A DNA stretch of 64,000 nt from Pegoplata infirma. Taxonomy: Eukaryota; Arthropoda; Insecta; Diptera; Anthomyiidae. Location: assembly GCA_963921195.1 (NCBI GenBank), contig OY992538.1:11432330-11496329 (forward strand). The letters are read 5' to 3'. Position numbers and translations under genes: made by a program. The notes beneath the pieces are model-generated. The model saw nothing but the letters and a program-made list of their open reading frames with translations. It did not search any database and was not told where the DNA came from. Positions 1-11,093 of the stretch are shown piece after piece; within the stretch, counting starts at the first letter, position 1, and each line of letters opens with the position of its first letter.

Positions 1-116
1 CCAACAAAAATATTTAAAACAATAATATGGAGTTTTTTCTCACAACAACAACACAAAAAACATATTGTTGTAGTCCAATGGACTATCGTATGTAAAATTG
101 TTTTAAATATTTTAAT

Positions 117-386
117 ATGCTAGTTTGTGCACAAACGATTTGTCATTAGACTCGTTTGCTACTTTGTAGTAAATCGTTTCTATTTTTGCTAAAAAATCTT
201 GACAATGGAATCTTGACAAATTCCGAAACACGTGTCGATTAAGTCTTGCAAAAATTACCAACATAAATAAATTTAAAACAAAAAAAATTATTTTCTTGAA
301 AATTATGCTGTGAGAATATCATGGTTTTAATTAGTAAAGAAAATAATAACCTCGAGCCAGAATAAACATCCTCAAAATATTATATC
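117..386 (+). mobile_element. Family A foldback element, right half only
   Basis: This stretch carries the family A right arm, ending in CTCGAGCCAGAATAAACATC. Its reverse complement recurs at 3901-4130, and a direct, slightly diverged copy lies at 4141-4318. No left arm is visible within the window, so this is a partial copy. Alternatively it is the far arm of a 4-kb inverted pair with 3901-4130. No open reading frame is associated. The class is unknown; the long inverted arms suggest a non-autonomous foldback DNA element. Confidence 0.6.
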
Positions 387-611
387 AAAAAATATTACAA
401 AAGTTTTTTGTTTAGTTACGTTCATTGGCGATTGCCCAAATCACATGTTTTTTTAATTTTGGCTATAAAATCGCTCATTTTTATTATGCAGCCCTAATTT
501 TTTGTGAAGACGTGTATGTTGATAAAATGATCCAAAACCAATCAAAAAACTGATTTTGAATTTTTTGTTAGTTAGGGCCTTTTTCATTTTAGGTGACGAT
601 ATACTTTATTT

Positions 612-660
612 AATCCCCGACCAATATTTCGATGCGTTACAAACGGTATGACAAAGTAAG
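612..660 (-). mobile_element. Fragment of Helentron-like family C/D core (minus)
   Basis: A diverged reverse-complement match to the conserved 5' core of families C and D (GACCAATATTTCGA followed by GTTACAAACGGTATGACAAA). The microsatellite and both ends are missing. It looks like an old relic. Confidence 0.55.
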
Positions 661-831
661 TTGTTTTTGAAGAATTTTTTTTTTTTGTTAAAAATATTAA
701 ATTATTGTTGACCTGTGATATTGTATGTTGTTGATTTGGTTCGGCTTAAGGTCATAAGTTAGAGAAAAATATTGTTAAATAAAAAATACTGCTTTTAATT
801 TTTCAATTTTTCACTCAAATTTTTATTTATT

Positions 832-873
832 TTCCGATATTTCGGCCAAACATCGTTGACCATCCTCAGGGAT
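832..873 (-). other. Hammerhead-like hairpin motif, left arm of B1
   Basis: Read on the minus strand this gives UCC, CUGAGGAU, a 6-bp stem GGUCAA/UUGGCC closed by a CGAUGU loop, GAAA, UAUC, GGA. It is identical to the right-arm copy, as expected for a palindrome. CUGANGA and GAAA flanking a stem is the conserved core arrangement of hammerhead ribozymes. Here there is an extra U before the stem and no recognisable stem III or cleavage site, so catalysis is not supported. Confidence 0.6.
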
Positions 874-1011
874 ATTTATAGATTATAAATAAAAATAAAA
901 AATCACTAAAATATATTTATTTTAAAAAATATAATTACTTTAAAAAACTTTAAAAATTCAACTCACAGAAAAAACTTTGTTTTTTAAAGTTTTTTAAAGT
1001 ATCTTGCCAGA

Positions 1012-1052
1012 TCCCTGAGGATGGTCAACGATGTTTGGCCGAAATATCGGAA
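1012..1052 (+). other. Hammerhead-like hairpin motif, right arm of B1
   Basis: Plus-strand copy: CUGAGGAU at 1015-1022, stem GGUCAA (1023-1028), loop CGAUGU, stem UUGGCC (1035-1040), then GAAA (1041-1044). The flanking UCC/GGA could form a basal 3-bp stem. The stem differs entirely from that in B2 but still pairs, while loop and flanks are conserved. That pattern suggests selection on structure. Confidence 0.65.
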
Positions 1053-1129
1053 AATTATCAAAAATTTGAGTGAAAAATTGAAAAATTAAAAGCAGTGTTT
1101 TTTATTTAACAATATTTTTCTCTAACTTA

Positions 1130-3076
1130 ATTTTTTTTTTAATTTAATAAGAACAAAAAAAACTATTTATCATAATTTTTTGTTTTTTTTTGTCAGTAAT
1201 GTCCAACTATTAAATACTACTAACATTTTAATGTAACAAGAAATAAAAAACAATTTTGTTTTACTTTTTGTTTGTAACTTTCCGATTTTTATGTCAAAAA
1301 AGATACCCAAACACTTTGCCCTATAGACTCAAATAGAATTAAAATTTGCTCCACCCTATTGTACCCAAAAATTTTAACTTTAAATTTCTTAATTTTTAAA
1401 ATTCTCTCAAATAGAATTCATTGTTTACAGGTCTGCTTTTTAAAATCCTTATTTAATATGCACATCACCGTGTGTAGAAAAAAATAAAACTTTAAATTTT
1501 TTATTACGCTTCTCCACCATTACTACAACAATTTACACACAACAAATACTAATACTACAATAAACATAATATTGTAAAACTAACACATACATTCATATGT
1601 AGATATGTGTATGAACACCACTACTATAACTTTGACTTTGCTAAACACTACTTGACTTTGCAGGTATTGAAGTTTTTGTTGTTGTTTATATTATTATTTT
1701 TTTTTTTTTTTTGTTATTATTGTTGTTTGTATTTTATTATATATTTTTTTGTACATTCGTAGTCATGTGTACACCTCAAACACGTAAATTTATCTACAAC
1801 TTTGAATACTTTTGTACAATTTTGTTGTAGTGTTAGTTAAACATTTTTTTGTACATTTTTTGTTATTATTTCTTAACTACGAATTTGTTATTGCAACACT
1901 TTTTTTTATATTTTTAAAAAAATTACTTTTATTATTTTGTTGTTGTTTTATTTTGTTGTTTGTACTCTCCAGCTATCCGTTTTGTTTAATTTGTTGAAAT
2001 TTTTTTTTACATTTTTTTTTTTTAATTTAAATTGGGCCCTTTTTTTCCTTTTTCATGTATATAGAGATGATAACCACGCACGTATGTATTTACTTTTTTA
2101 TATGTATGTATGTGTGTGTGTATTACTTTTTGTATGTATTTGTATGTTTATGTTTGTTTTTTTTTTTAATAATTAAACAGAAATTAAAACAAAAGAAAAA
2201 AACAAACAAAAAAGTAATGAGATTTTTTTTATTTTCTTTTCTCGTTTTGCCGTTTTTAAGCCTTTTTTTCTTTATTTTTATGCCGTTAAGAGTTGTTTTG
2301 TTTAAACCGTTCTGTTCTAAGGCTAAATATCTACTGAGTAAGTGTTGTAGTATTTTAACAAGGGGTCTTCTTTTAGTTTCATATAATTCTAGCAGTTCTA
2401 GCAGTTTTTCATTCGTTTTTTCATTTTAGCTTCGTAGACGCTTTTAACAGCTGAAAATGAATCAAGCAAGTGGTTGTTTTTTGTTGTTTTTGTCAGTCGT
2501 TTCTGGTTATGAGCATATGTTTTCTTCCCTCTTGTTATTAGTCTGGCCGTGTGTGTGTGTGTGTGTGTCTAGCTTTTCTTTATCCGGTTGCTCTATATTT
2601 TATAAAAACAACATCAAACGTTTTAACAAAGTTCTAACCTACTGACATATACAATGTCATAATGTGGCCCTATAATAACAGCGCTTGCGCAGTGGTTATT
2701 TTGCTCTAACAATCAGTATCTTGATTTTTTTTAATAAAAAAGATTTATTACTGCAAAATTTCCTTGAAAGTTTGTATAACGAGTTTTAATTAAAATTTTT
2801 GTAGTATTGATTAAAACCCAAAAAGTGTGTTAAAAATTTTAGAAAGTCTGACATAAAATTTTGTTTTATTATTTTTTTACAGAAATTAGTTCCTAAAATA
2901 AACTTGAATCGAAAATAATGCATAAAAAGAAAATCATTCCTAACATGTATTAAAATGACCACACTCTTATCAAAATGATTTCAGTTTCTTACTATAAATA
3001 AACAAAATATGTAATTTTACTAGTCTTTACTAAAAAAAAAATAAGGTGACAAAAAAAATTCAGTTCGAAAAAAAAA
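1130..3076. other. No gene found; T-rich low-complexity tract
   Basis: Long T-rich runs around 1680-2190 and a short (GT)n near 2550-2567. ORFs here translate to strings of Phe/Leu/Val/Cys with no conserved domain and are composition artefacts. No mobile-element end was recognised with confidence. Host intronic or intergenic sequence is possible. Confidence 0.5.
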
Positions 3077-3245
3077 GCCTGCGAATTTTGTACTCTTGTC
3101 CAAAACATTAAATCATGATATTGTTTTGCTCAAGATTTCGCAAAGTTTTTTAAAAAAAAAAAAAATTATTTGCCATTCCATGCAAAACGAATTAAAATTT
3201 TGGTCCACATTAAGTTTATATATTATTGATCCATTTCTAAGACAC
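3077..3245 (+). mobile_element. Family Z element, 5' part (Z3)
   Basis: Begins with the family Z signature GCCTGCGAATTTTGTACTCT and contains its hairpin (10-bp stem CAAAACATTA in the family, one mismatch in this copy). A stretch shared with the copy at 8063 follows (CCATTCCATGCAAAACGAAT). The GATGAAAAA array and 3' tail seen in Z1 and Z2 are absent, so this is a truncated copy. Confidence 0.65.
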
Positions 3246-3289
3246 TCTAGCTATATAATTCCCTCCATTTATCTGTGGCAACTAGAGTT

Positions 3290-3378
3290 TTTCACGGGAT
3301 TTCCCGGGACGGGAATTCCCGTAAATTTTCGATCCCGAAATCCCGGGAAATAGAGCGGGAATTCCCGGGAATTGTCGT
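3290..3378. mobile_element. CCCGGGA-rich repeat cluster, possible hAT-type end
   Basis: In under 90 bp there are many overlapping, partly palindromic GGGATTTCCCGGGA / GGGAATTCCCG motifs, a GC-rich island in AT-rich DNA. It is preceded by CTAGAGTTTTTCACGGG. Dense subterminal repeats of this kind are typical of hAT transposon ends, where transposase binds. No opposite end was found, so the assignment is tentative. Confidence 0.4.
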
Positions 3379-3900
3379 TTCTTTGAATTTGTTGATTTTT
3401 CGACTTCTATTGATTATTTTGTATGTGATTTTTTAGAGATTTTTTTAAAATTCTTGATAATTGATGGCAGAAACGTACGCAGGGACCAGGAGGGCCCAAA
3501 AAGTATTCCGAGAAAGAACTAAAAAATGTCATAAAATCTGAGACTTACGAAATGAAAAATGTCTCACAATATATTAATCTTCGATAGGATACAACTATCA
3601 GAACCTGATAATTTTTTTCAGAAGCTGAGAAATTTTCTTTCTGAGACCTGTAAAAAATATTAATGTCTCTGGACATAATTCTTTTTAAACCGATAAATTG
3701 ATATAAAATCTGTGTAAGGAATGACTTTGAAATTAACGCGTTTTTCTTCTAGAAACCAGAATTTTTAAATTTTTTTAAATAATTTTTTGGGTAAAGATTC
3801 TTATAATTTCATTTCTTTAAACCATTTAAAATACTCAAATTCGGATTAATTTTTACTAAAAAATAAAAATTGTTTTATTCGACCTTTAAAGTATTATATT
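3379..3900. other. No gene found
   Basis: AT-rich sequence without coding potential. About 70 bp at 3838-3900 resembles the sequence just upstream of the other family A foldback (6485-6532), so family A may extend further left than the foldback arms. Confidence 0.45.
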
Positions 3901-4318
3901 TTTGGGATGTTTATTCTGGCTCGAGGACATTATTTTCTTTACTAATTAAAACCATGATATTCTCATAGCATAATTTTCAAGAAATTTTTTTGTTTGTTTT
4001 AAATTTATTTATGTTGGTAATTTTTGCAAGACTTAATCCACACGTGTTTCGGAATTTGTCAAATTCCATTGTCAAGATTATTTAGCAAAAAATAGAAACG
4101 ATATACTACAAAGTAGCAAACGAGTCTAATGACAAATCGTTTACAATGGAATTTGACAAATTCCGAAACAAGTGCCGATTAAATCTTGCAAAAATTACCA
4201 ACATAAATAAATTTAAAACAAAAAAAATAATTTTCTTGAAAATTATGCTATGAGAATATCATGGTTTTAATTAGTAAAGAAAATAATGACCTCGAGCCAG
4301 AATAAACATCCTCAAAAT
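3901..4318. mobile_element. Family A foldback element, complete (A2)
   Basis: Left arm starts GGATGTTTATTCTGGCTCGA and the right arm ends with its complement. Arms of about 170 bp surround a loop that includes the sequence seen at 120-200. No coding capacity. Related to A3 (6533-6823). The superfamily cannot be assigned because target duplications are unclear. Confidence 0.75.
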
Positions 4319-4390
4319 TACTATTTTACTTTATTTTATTTAGTATACGTATTTGATTTTTGATAAGAAATATTAACAATTAATGCTTTT

Positions 4391-5264
4391 TTTATACCCT
4401 CCACTCTAGTGATAGAGGGTATATATAAGTTTGTCATTCCGTTTGTAACACCTCGAAATATTGGTCTAGGACCCCATAAAGTATATATATTCATGATCCT
4501 CGATCGATTTTAAGACGATCTAGCGATGTCCGTCCGTCCGTCCGTCCGTCCGTCCGTCTGTCCGTCTGTCTGTCTGTCTGTTGTTGAAAACACGCTAACT
4601 TTTGAAAGACTTAACGGAGGCTCCTGAAGTTTGGCATATATGTTGGGCATTTACCTGGTCAGGTTGGTATTGCAATCCAGCGAAATCGGTCCAGTGGCTC
4701 AAAAGTTATAAGCAAATGAGTGAATTTCGGCAAGGGTTTTTCTGGAATTTACGAGATAAAACACACGGTAACTTTCGAACGGAAATTCTGAGGGTGCTGA
4801 AGTGTGGCATACATATTTGTCGTTCCTCTGGTCCGGTTCGTTTTAAATTTTAGCTAAATCGGTATAGTGGTTCAGAAGTTATTAGCAAAACCGTAAATTT
4901 CAGATTCGCCTCACCTTAAATTCACGTGTTGAAACCCCGTTAAACAGGTTTTAAAAACATTGGTTAGTCACAAAACTATTTTACAACGCATTTTTGTCAC
5001 TCAAAAATATTTTTACACTAAAAGAAAAAAAAATACACTCGAAAAAAATTGTACACTCAAAAAAAATTTTACACCCAAAAAAAAATTTAGTAAATTTTTT
5101 TTTTTAAATTAGTTAAAAAAAAAAGTTTTTTTAAACAAAATAAAATATTTCTAATCAAAAATGTTATTTTTTCACTCTAGAAAATTTACTATAACTTAAA
5201 AAGGGCATTGTGGAGGGTATTCATAGATTCGGCCAAGTCGAATTTAACTTTTCTACTTGTTTTT
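4391..5264 (+). mobile_element. Helentron-like (DINE-1/mini-me type) element C1
   Basis: Full-length copy of family C. In order: 5' end TTTATACCCTCCAC with a hairpin (TCTAGTGATAGAGGG); core CGAAATATTGGTCTAGGACC; (GTCC/GTCT)n near 4526-4581; two diverged ~145-bp modules (about 4590-4715 and 4765-4890); tandem ACACTCAAAAAAAATTTT units (about 5020-5090); 3' subterminal GTGGAGGGTA, complementary to the 5' end; hairpin TTCGGCCAAGTCGAA; and end CTACTTGTTTTT. Subterminal inverted repeats plus a 3' hairpin and T-flanked ends are established traits of Helentron-derived INEs, and TA-rich plus GTCY tracts are those of mini-me elements. The ORF at 4602-4853 is a by-product of the modules; C2 has stops there. 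Confidence 0.85.
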
Positions 5265-5834
5265 AAATAATATCTCAAAATCTAAAACAGGAAGCTCCAC
5301 CATATTGCACGCCTGAACCCTTGACATTTGTAAGCAAATAATTTGTTCTCCAAACCACTGATTTTTTCTTACTAATTAAATCTTTTTTCCCTGCAATTTA
5401 ATATCATTTTAAAGAATATGCTATACAAAATTATCATCCCTCTGAATTTGCTTTATCCTGATTAATTTCTTAATGACAATTTAACATGTTCAACTAGCTG
5501 CTAGAAAAGAAAACCCCAAAAGTATCTTTAATGTCTAACCATTTACATTTTTTGTGTTTTTCTTGTCTCTGTCTTGTTCGTCATTTTTATTTTCAAGCAT
5601 GTAATTACTTTTAGTCTAACATTAAATTAACATTAAATGCGTACTTTACATGTAAGAAGAGTAAAAACAACAACCAAAAAAATACCTACCAAAAAAAAGT
5701 ATGTAAAATATCAGGTAACAAATATTATCATATCATATCGTATTGTATGTAGGTGGGCATGGGTTGGTTGGAATATAATATGCATGCTAATGTATGATTA
5801 ATAAATATATAGGTACACATAAAATACATGCATA
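5265..5834. other. No gene found
   Basis: AT-rich single-copy-looking sequence. No ORF of note and no recognised repeat. Confidence 0.45.
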
Positions 5835-6321
5835 CCCAGCAAAAATTGACATTACTAGTAATGGGTTTTGTAATCCGAAACAGATGTTAATCAGTAGTTA
5901 CTTATTGAATGAAACACTAATTATTTTAACAAGGGCGTGAGACAAAAATAACTAGTGAAGAGTATGGAGATAAATAAGTAGTTACTGCCTCGGATTACAA
6001 ATAAGGAGTAAAAACCCATTACCAATAAGAAGTAAAATAATTAGTTAATTAAAACTTTTAAAATTTAACTTGTTTTTACTAAAACTTAAAAATTGCGTAA
6101 TTTTTATTAAGTTTTTAAGTACTTTTTAAGTTAATTGAATTTTAAAGGTTAAAAACTGCAAGTGCAAGAAGATATTATTACCTAGAGGTGCCTTTATAAC
6201 ATATTGCTGAGAAGTAATTACTTTTGGGCTTAAAATAATGTTAATGGTAATGGGTACTCAATATAAATAATGTACTTGGTAATGATTACTTTCCACAACT
6301 CATTACCATGTTTTTGCTGGG
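5835..6321. mobile_element. Short TIR element R (CCCAGCAAAAA ends)
   Basis: Ends are CCCAGCAAAAATTGACATTA and ...ACCATGTTTTTGCTGGG, with TA on both outer sides (5833-5834 and 6322-6323), consistent with a 2-bp TA duplication. The interior is rich in TAATGGG/CCATTA. About 490 bp, no ORF, so a MITE. The same terminal motif bounds the large composite M (11710-20386). Confidence 0.7.
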
Positions 6322-6532
6322 TACAAACATAAATACCCTACTAACACATAATTTAATAACAAATACACACACTTACAAATGTTGTTGTTATATTTTAAAA
6401 ATATTAAGTGTTTATGATAAAAAAGTATTTTGATTTAAAAAAAAAAAATATGTACATTTATAAATTAAATATTTTTTTAAGTTCTGATTAATTTTTATTA
6501 AAAAATAAAAATTTGTACCTTTAAAATTTTAT

Positions 6533-6823
6533 ATTTTGAGTAGGTTTATTCTAGCTCGAGGTCATTATTTTCTTTACTAATTAAAACTATGATATTCTCA
6601 CAGAATAATTTTCAAGAAAATTTTTCTGTTTAAAATTTATTTGTGTTAGTGATTTTTGCAAGACAAATTCCGAAACACTTATCGATTAAGTTGCAAAAAT
6701 GACCAACACAAATAAAATTTTACCATAAAAATAATTTTCTTGAAGATTATTCTATGATTTTATCATAGTTTTAATTAGTAAAGAAAATGATGACCTCGAG
6801 CTAAAATAAACCTACTCAAAATA
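6533..6823. mobile_element. Family A foldback element (A3)
   Basis: A perfect-looking terminal inverted pair (TTTTGAGTAGGTTTATTCTA and its complement) around a short loop. It is 80-90% similar by eye to A2 along the arms. No ORF. Confidence 0.75.
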
Positions 6824-7421
6824 AAATATTTTTTTGTTATAATAGATTCATAGGATTATAATGGCAACTACAAGAAATGATGTTAATTTTTTTATAATTC
6901 TATTTAATTACTAAATGCCAAATACTTTTTAATCATGGTGTAAAAATGTTTGCTGCATACTTAAAAGGTTTATTTGAATTGTAAAGCAAGTAAAAATTAT
7001 TCAAATAATGTATCATCTTATTCACCTTCTTGGTATACACCATTTAACATTGTTTATTTTGATATTAAAAATTTAGATCTACTTTTTAATAAAAAAGTCT
7101 TTGGATTTTAGAAAATTTGTCTTAATTTTTAATTTTAAGAAGATAATGTTTTTTTGCCAGATGGCGCTGCGACAACTGTTCTCAAAAATAACAACACGCA
7201 CTTATCGACATTTCTAATTGGGTTTTGAATAAAACATAAATCAAATAGCTGCCTCTTTTGGTTACTTCAAAACGCGATCTTTTTGCTAAATTTTTATTAA
7301 TTTTTTCATTACCTTTTCAAGCATCTTGGGCAGTCTAGTGTTGATTTCGGCACGAATGTTTTTCCTGAGATCATCGATGATATGGGGATTGTTTTGTGTA
7401 CATTTTGCTTTTCAAATATTA
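6824..7421. other. No gene found
   Basis: AT-rich sequence with one GC-richer patch (GCCAGATGGCGCTGCGACAA, 7155-7174). No coding region or element end was assigned. Confidence 0.4.
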
Positions 7422-7424
7422 TCT

Positions 7425-7526
7425 GGGTTATTCAAAATTAGTAAATTAAATCTAAAGTACGTTTATTTGACTGATATTGCATGAATAATTGTCAAATAAA
7501 CCTACTTTAAGTTTTATGAATAACCC
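7425..7526. mobile_element. 102-bp MITE with GGGTTATTCA ends
   Basis: Inverted ends GGGTTATTCAAAA and TTATGAATAACCC around a complementary interior (GTTTATTTGAC / GTCAAATAAAC). It is flanked by TCT on both sides (7422-7424, 7527-7529), a possible 3-bp target duplication. Such duplications occur in PIF/Harbinger and CACTA types; the superfamily stays open. Confidence 0.65.
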
Positions 7527-7529
7527 TCT

Positions 7530-8062
7530 ATATATCTCTATATATATATTTAAGCCACTATTCATAATAAATAATTAATCACTTCAAGAATAAAAAAGTA
7601 AATAACCCCACAAAAATAAGTCCTGATGGGTCAAATCTGCAAATGAGGGTCAGTTGTTGACCTTTTTTGACATCCACGTCCAGAAAATTTTAGTTGGCCA
7701 CCTAGATTTCCATATTTGACCATTCCGGACTTTAAAAAAATCAACATTTCGCGATGATCGAAGAAGTAATGGAAATATTTCAAAAGGGCACATTTTGCCG
7801 CGGCCAATAAGAGGTGACCATTTGATTAAAACAAATCAACCGATTGATTTGATATTCGAAAAGTAGTCCAAAACAAAAATATTTCACATTTGGAAATCGG
7901 TTAATTTGTTTTAAGTTATTAAGAAAAAAATCCAGTTATTTTTTCAAAATCCAGCTGAATTTTTTCAAATGTCTAGTTATTTGACGTCTAGTATCTGGCA
8001 ACCCTAGTTACATTAGTAATTAACAGGCAATATTGCCTGAGTGTGGCTTTAAAAAAAAAAAA
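7530..8062. other. No gene found; possible transposon end at about 8006
   Basis: No ORF. TATCTGGCAACCCTA at 7992-8006 looks like the inner-to-outer end of an element with TAGGGTTGCCAGA termini, but no partner end was found. Confidence 0.35.
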
Positions 8063-8386
8063 GCCTGAGAATTTTGTACTCTTGCCCAAAACATTAAATC
8101 ATGATAATGTTTTGCGGAAGATTTGGGTGTACTTGCCAAAGCAAAGTTTTTTTTAGAAAAAATAATGTTATATTACTTTGCTATTCCATGCAAAACGAAT
8201 TGAAATATCAGTCAAGGTCCCCATTAAAAAACCAAAAGACCTGTACATTTCATAACTTAGTGCAAAAATAAGTGCAAAAAAGTGTTTTTACATTTTGGAG
8301 AGATTTGGCACCAAAGAATATAACACTCTCACTTGTTTTATGAACATTTGATAAACAAATGGAAAGTTTGTATGCGAAATGCTTAG

Positions 8387-10101
8387 TAGGCTGGGTCGTA
8401 TTCCAACAAAATGCTCAGATCAACTATTAATAGTGAAAAAAAGTTGGTACAAGTAAATACAAGCAATTTAAAACCAAAATGAACAAAATCGGTCCATGGC
8501 TTCCGTTCTCGCATCGCGGGTCAAAATTGCGGTTTGTGAAAAAATGGACATAATTAAAAAAAAAAAAATTAAATATGTAAAAAAAAATTATTAAAAAAAA
8601 AAAAATTTTTTTGTATCGCATTAATTCAAAGATATTTAGAAAAATTTTGTTTGTTTTTTTCGGATATCGATAACCCACCCAAACGTGAGGCCAAAAAAAA
8701 CTCACATTTTTAACATGGAGCTCAAAACTACTTTTTCACTATTTTAAAAATTTAGTGAAACAAAATTTTTAAATATATCAGTTTATCCACTTGATATCAT
8801 TGAATACATCTCAGGGATTGTAGAAAAAAATTCTTAGTTAAATTCCTTCGTCCAGTTGGTGTGTGGAGCGATTTGAATTTAGCGGATTTCCAGAACATGT
8901 GTTTTTATCGACATTTTTGACTAATTTGTAGTTTTTAGCAACATTTTACTTAAATTAACCAACTTTTTTTGTTCAAATGGTTGTGTTGTACCATAGTAAC
9001 TCTGCTTTGAAATAATAGGCTTTTCGGACAACGTTAACCCTTGCCGGCACGGGGTTAAAAAATTCTTCCAATGAAATTTTTGAAAATTCCTCACTTTAAA
9101 ATCGTGTATGTGTGTAAATAATCAACAATTACAAATATATACAAAGTTTTCTTGAAAGACATCTTTAACCCTTGTTGAACCCAATAAATTTCAAACAGCT
9201 GTTTTTTTGCTCATAGTCAAATGGACTTTTTTAACATATTAAATAATATGTTTTTCACTTTTAGCTTTACACAGTAAAAAAGACGAAGACGTTATGAAAT
9301 TTCGGATGCCATTTTTTTTTATTTTATTTAGTTTTAAGCATTTTCCGCTTAAGTGCGCAATTGTTGATTATTTAAACACATACACGATTTTAGAATGAGG
9401 AATTTTCAAAAATTTCATTGGATGAATTTTTTAACTCCGTGCCGGCAAGGGTTAACGTTGTCCAAAAAGCCTATTATTTCAAAGCAGAGTTACTATGGTC
9501 CAAAACAACCATTTGAACAAAAAAAGTTGGTTAATTTAAGTAAAATGTTGCTAACAACTACAAATTAGTCAAAAATGTCGATAAAAACACATGTTCTGGA
9601 AATCCGCTAAATTCAAATCGCTCCACACACCAACTGGACGAAGGAATTTAACTAAGAATTTTTTTCTACAATCCCTGAGATGTATTCAATGATATCAAGT
9701 GGATAAACTAATATATTTAAAAATTTTGTTTCACTAAATTTTTAAAATAGTGAAAAAGTAGTTTTGAGCTCCGTGTTAAAAATGTGAGTTTTATTTGGCC
9801 TCACGTTTGGGTGGGTTATCGATATCCGAAAAAAACAAACAAAATTTTTCTAAATATCTTTGAATTAATGCGATACAAAAATTTTTTTTTTTTTTTAAAT
9901 AATTTTTTTTTAAATATTTTTTTTTTTTTTTTTAATTATGTCCATTTTTTCAAAAACCGCAATTTTGACCCGCGATGCGAGAACGGAAGCCATGGACCGA
10001 TTTTGTTAATTTTGGTTTTAAATTGCTTGTATTTACTTGTACCAACTTTTTTCACTATTAATAGTTGATCTGAGCACTTTGTTGGAATACGACCCAGCCT
10101 A
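8387..10101. mobile_element. Giant foldback element Q (hAT-like, 8-bp TSD)
   Basis: A 1.7-kb near-perfect palindrome. The ends are TAGGCTGGGTCGTATTCCAA and its complement. Perfect 8-bp target duplications ATGCTTAG lie at 8379-8386 and 10102-10109. Centre about 9244. Mirror ORFs at 8427-8705 (-) and 9784-10068 (+) are the same arm sequence and not genes. GC-richer islands (TTGCCGGCACGGGG and its mirror) lie near 9045 and 9440. Eight-bp duplications fit hAT or P types; no transposase remains. Confidence 0.85.
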
Positions 10102-10189
10102 ATGCTTAGACTTGGTGAAAAAGTAGTTTTCACGAAAAATTAAATTATGTTAAAAAAAATTTAATGAACTCAAAATTTTTGGTGAAAAA

Positions 10190-10745
10190 AAATTTTGATG
10201 AAAAAAGTTTTTGTTGAATTTTTTCGATGAAAAGAAACATTTTTTGATATAAAAAAAATTGATGAAAAAAAAAATGTTTTGGTGAGAAAAAAATTAATAA
10301 TAAAAAATTTTATAAAAAATTTGATGAAAAAACATTGATAAAAAAAATTTGATAAAAAAAAAATTAGGAAAAAAATTTTTATGAAATAAAAAAATTGATG
10401 AAAAAAAAATAACGAAAAAAGATTGATGAAAAAACAAAAAAATTATGAAAAACATAAAAATTTATGAAAAAAAAATTTTTGATGAAAACAAAAAAAATTT
10501 GATGAAGAAAGAAATTAATGCAAAAAAAAAAAAAATTGATGAAAAAAAAATTTGTTGGAAAAAAAATTGATGAAAAAAACAAAAATTTGATGAAAAAAAA
10601 AAATTAATGAAAAAACAAAAAAAAAAATTGATTAAAAAAAAGTTGATGAAAAAAAAAAAATGATGAAAAAAAAAATTGATGAAAAAAAAAAATTATGAAA
10701 AAAAAAATTATGAAAAAAAATGTTGATGAAAAAAAAAATTTTTTT
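10190..10745 (+). repeat. Irregular GATGAAAAAAA tandem array in Z2
   Basis: Dozens of units of the form TTGATGAAAAAAAAA with variable A-runs. The same array lies at 32893-33340 in Z1, and traces at 56640-56700 in Z4. The ORFs here, rich in Phe/Ile/Asn, are artefacts. Confidence 0.8.
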
Positions 10746-11093
10746 GTTGAAAAATAATTATGGTACTTTTTATTCACCGGCTTGAAAAATAATTATGTTA
10801 CTTTTTATTCACCAGCTGGTGAAAAACGGTTTTATTCACCACAAGGTTAATTATTATCCAAACTACAAACCCAAGTTATTAAAATTTTTGGTTTTAAGAA
10901 AATGAAAATAGTAATTTTTGTCTTCAGTTTCGTTAATTGTTAGCTTATATAGTCAAACTGAGGTGGCGTCCTGCAATTTTTTAAAAATAATACACCAGCC
11001 TAAAAACATTATCATGTTAAAATAATTCACCTGCTGGTGAATAAAAATGTTTTTCACCAGTTCGTGAATAGAACATAATACAATTATTTTTCG

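Larger units (their letters stand above)
755..1129. mobile_element. Palindromic element B1
   Basis: The arms are near-perfect inverted repeats of about 120 bp, starting TAAGTTAGAGAAAAATATTG and ending with its complement. Each arm holds the hammerhead-like hairpin motif described at 832-873 and 1012-1052. The centre (877-1005) is AT-rich with its own small inverted repeat. There is no ORF. It resembles B2 (42428-42842) in architecture and in the hairpin frame, but not in the rest of its sequence. Class unknown; a non-autonomous foldback element is the simplest reading. Confidence 0.75.
8063..11016 (+). mobile_element. Family Z element Z2, split by foldback Q
   Basis: The 5' part (8063-8386) starts GCCTGAGAATTTTGTACTCT and carries the hairpin CAAAACATTA/TAATGTTTTG. 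After the 1.7-kb insertion of Q it resumes at 10102 with an irregular GATGAAAAAAAA array (about 10190-10745). The tail has TTCACCAGCTGGTGAA palindromes and ends at ACACCAGCCTAAAAACATTA. Z1 (32828-33577) shows the same order uninterrupted, which confirms the structure. No coding capacity. Class unknown. Confidence 0.7.

Noticed and set aside
1012..1052. Active hammerhead ribozyme
   Set aside because: Extra nucleotide between CUGANGA and stem II, and no stem III or cleavage triplet found next to it; only the core-like frame is claimed.
1346..1362. Right end of a TAGGGTGG-type foldback (CTCCACCCTATTGTAC)
   Set aside because: No left partner or mirrored arm nearby; similarity to the P end may be chance.
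1812..2645. Small hydrophobic ORFs that look like membrane proteins
   Set aside because: Generated by T-runs and a (GT)n tract; no start context, no conservation visible.
4602..4853. ORF shared by Helentron-like copies C1 and C4 (44722-45039)
   Set aside because: The frame is broken in C2 and C5, the sequence is a duplicated non-coding module, and no domain is recognisable.
8427..10068. Conserved ORF pair beginning Met-Ser-Phe-(Phe/Ile)-Trp-Pro-His
   Set aside because: They are mirror images in the two arms of foldback Q; similarity is due to the palindrome, and both run into homopolymers.
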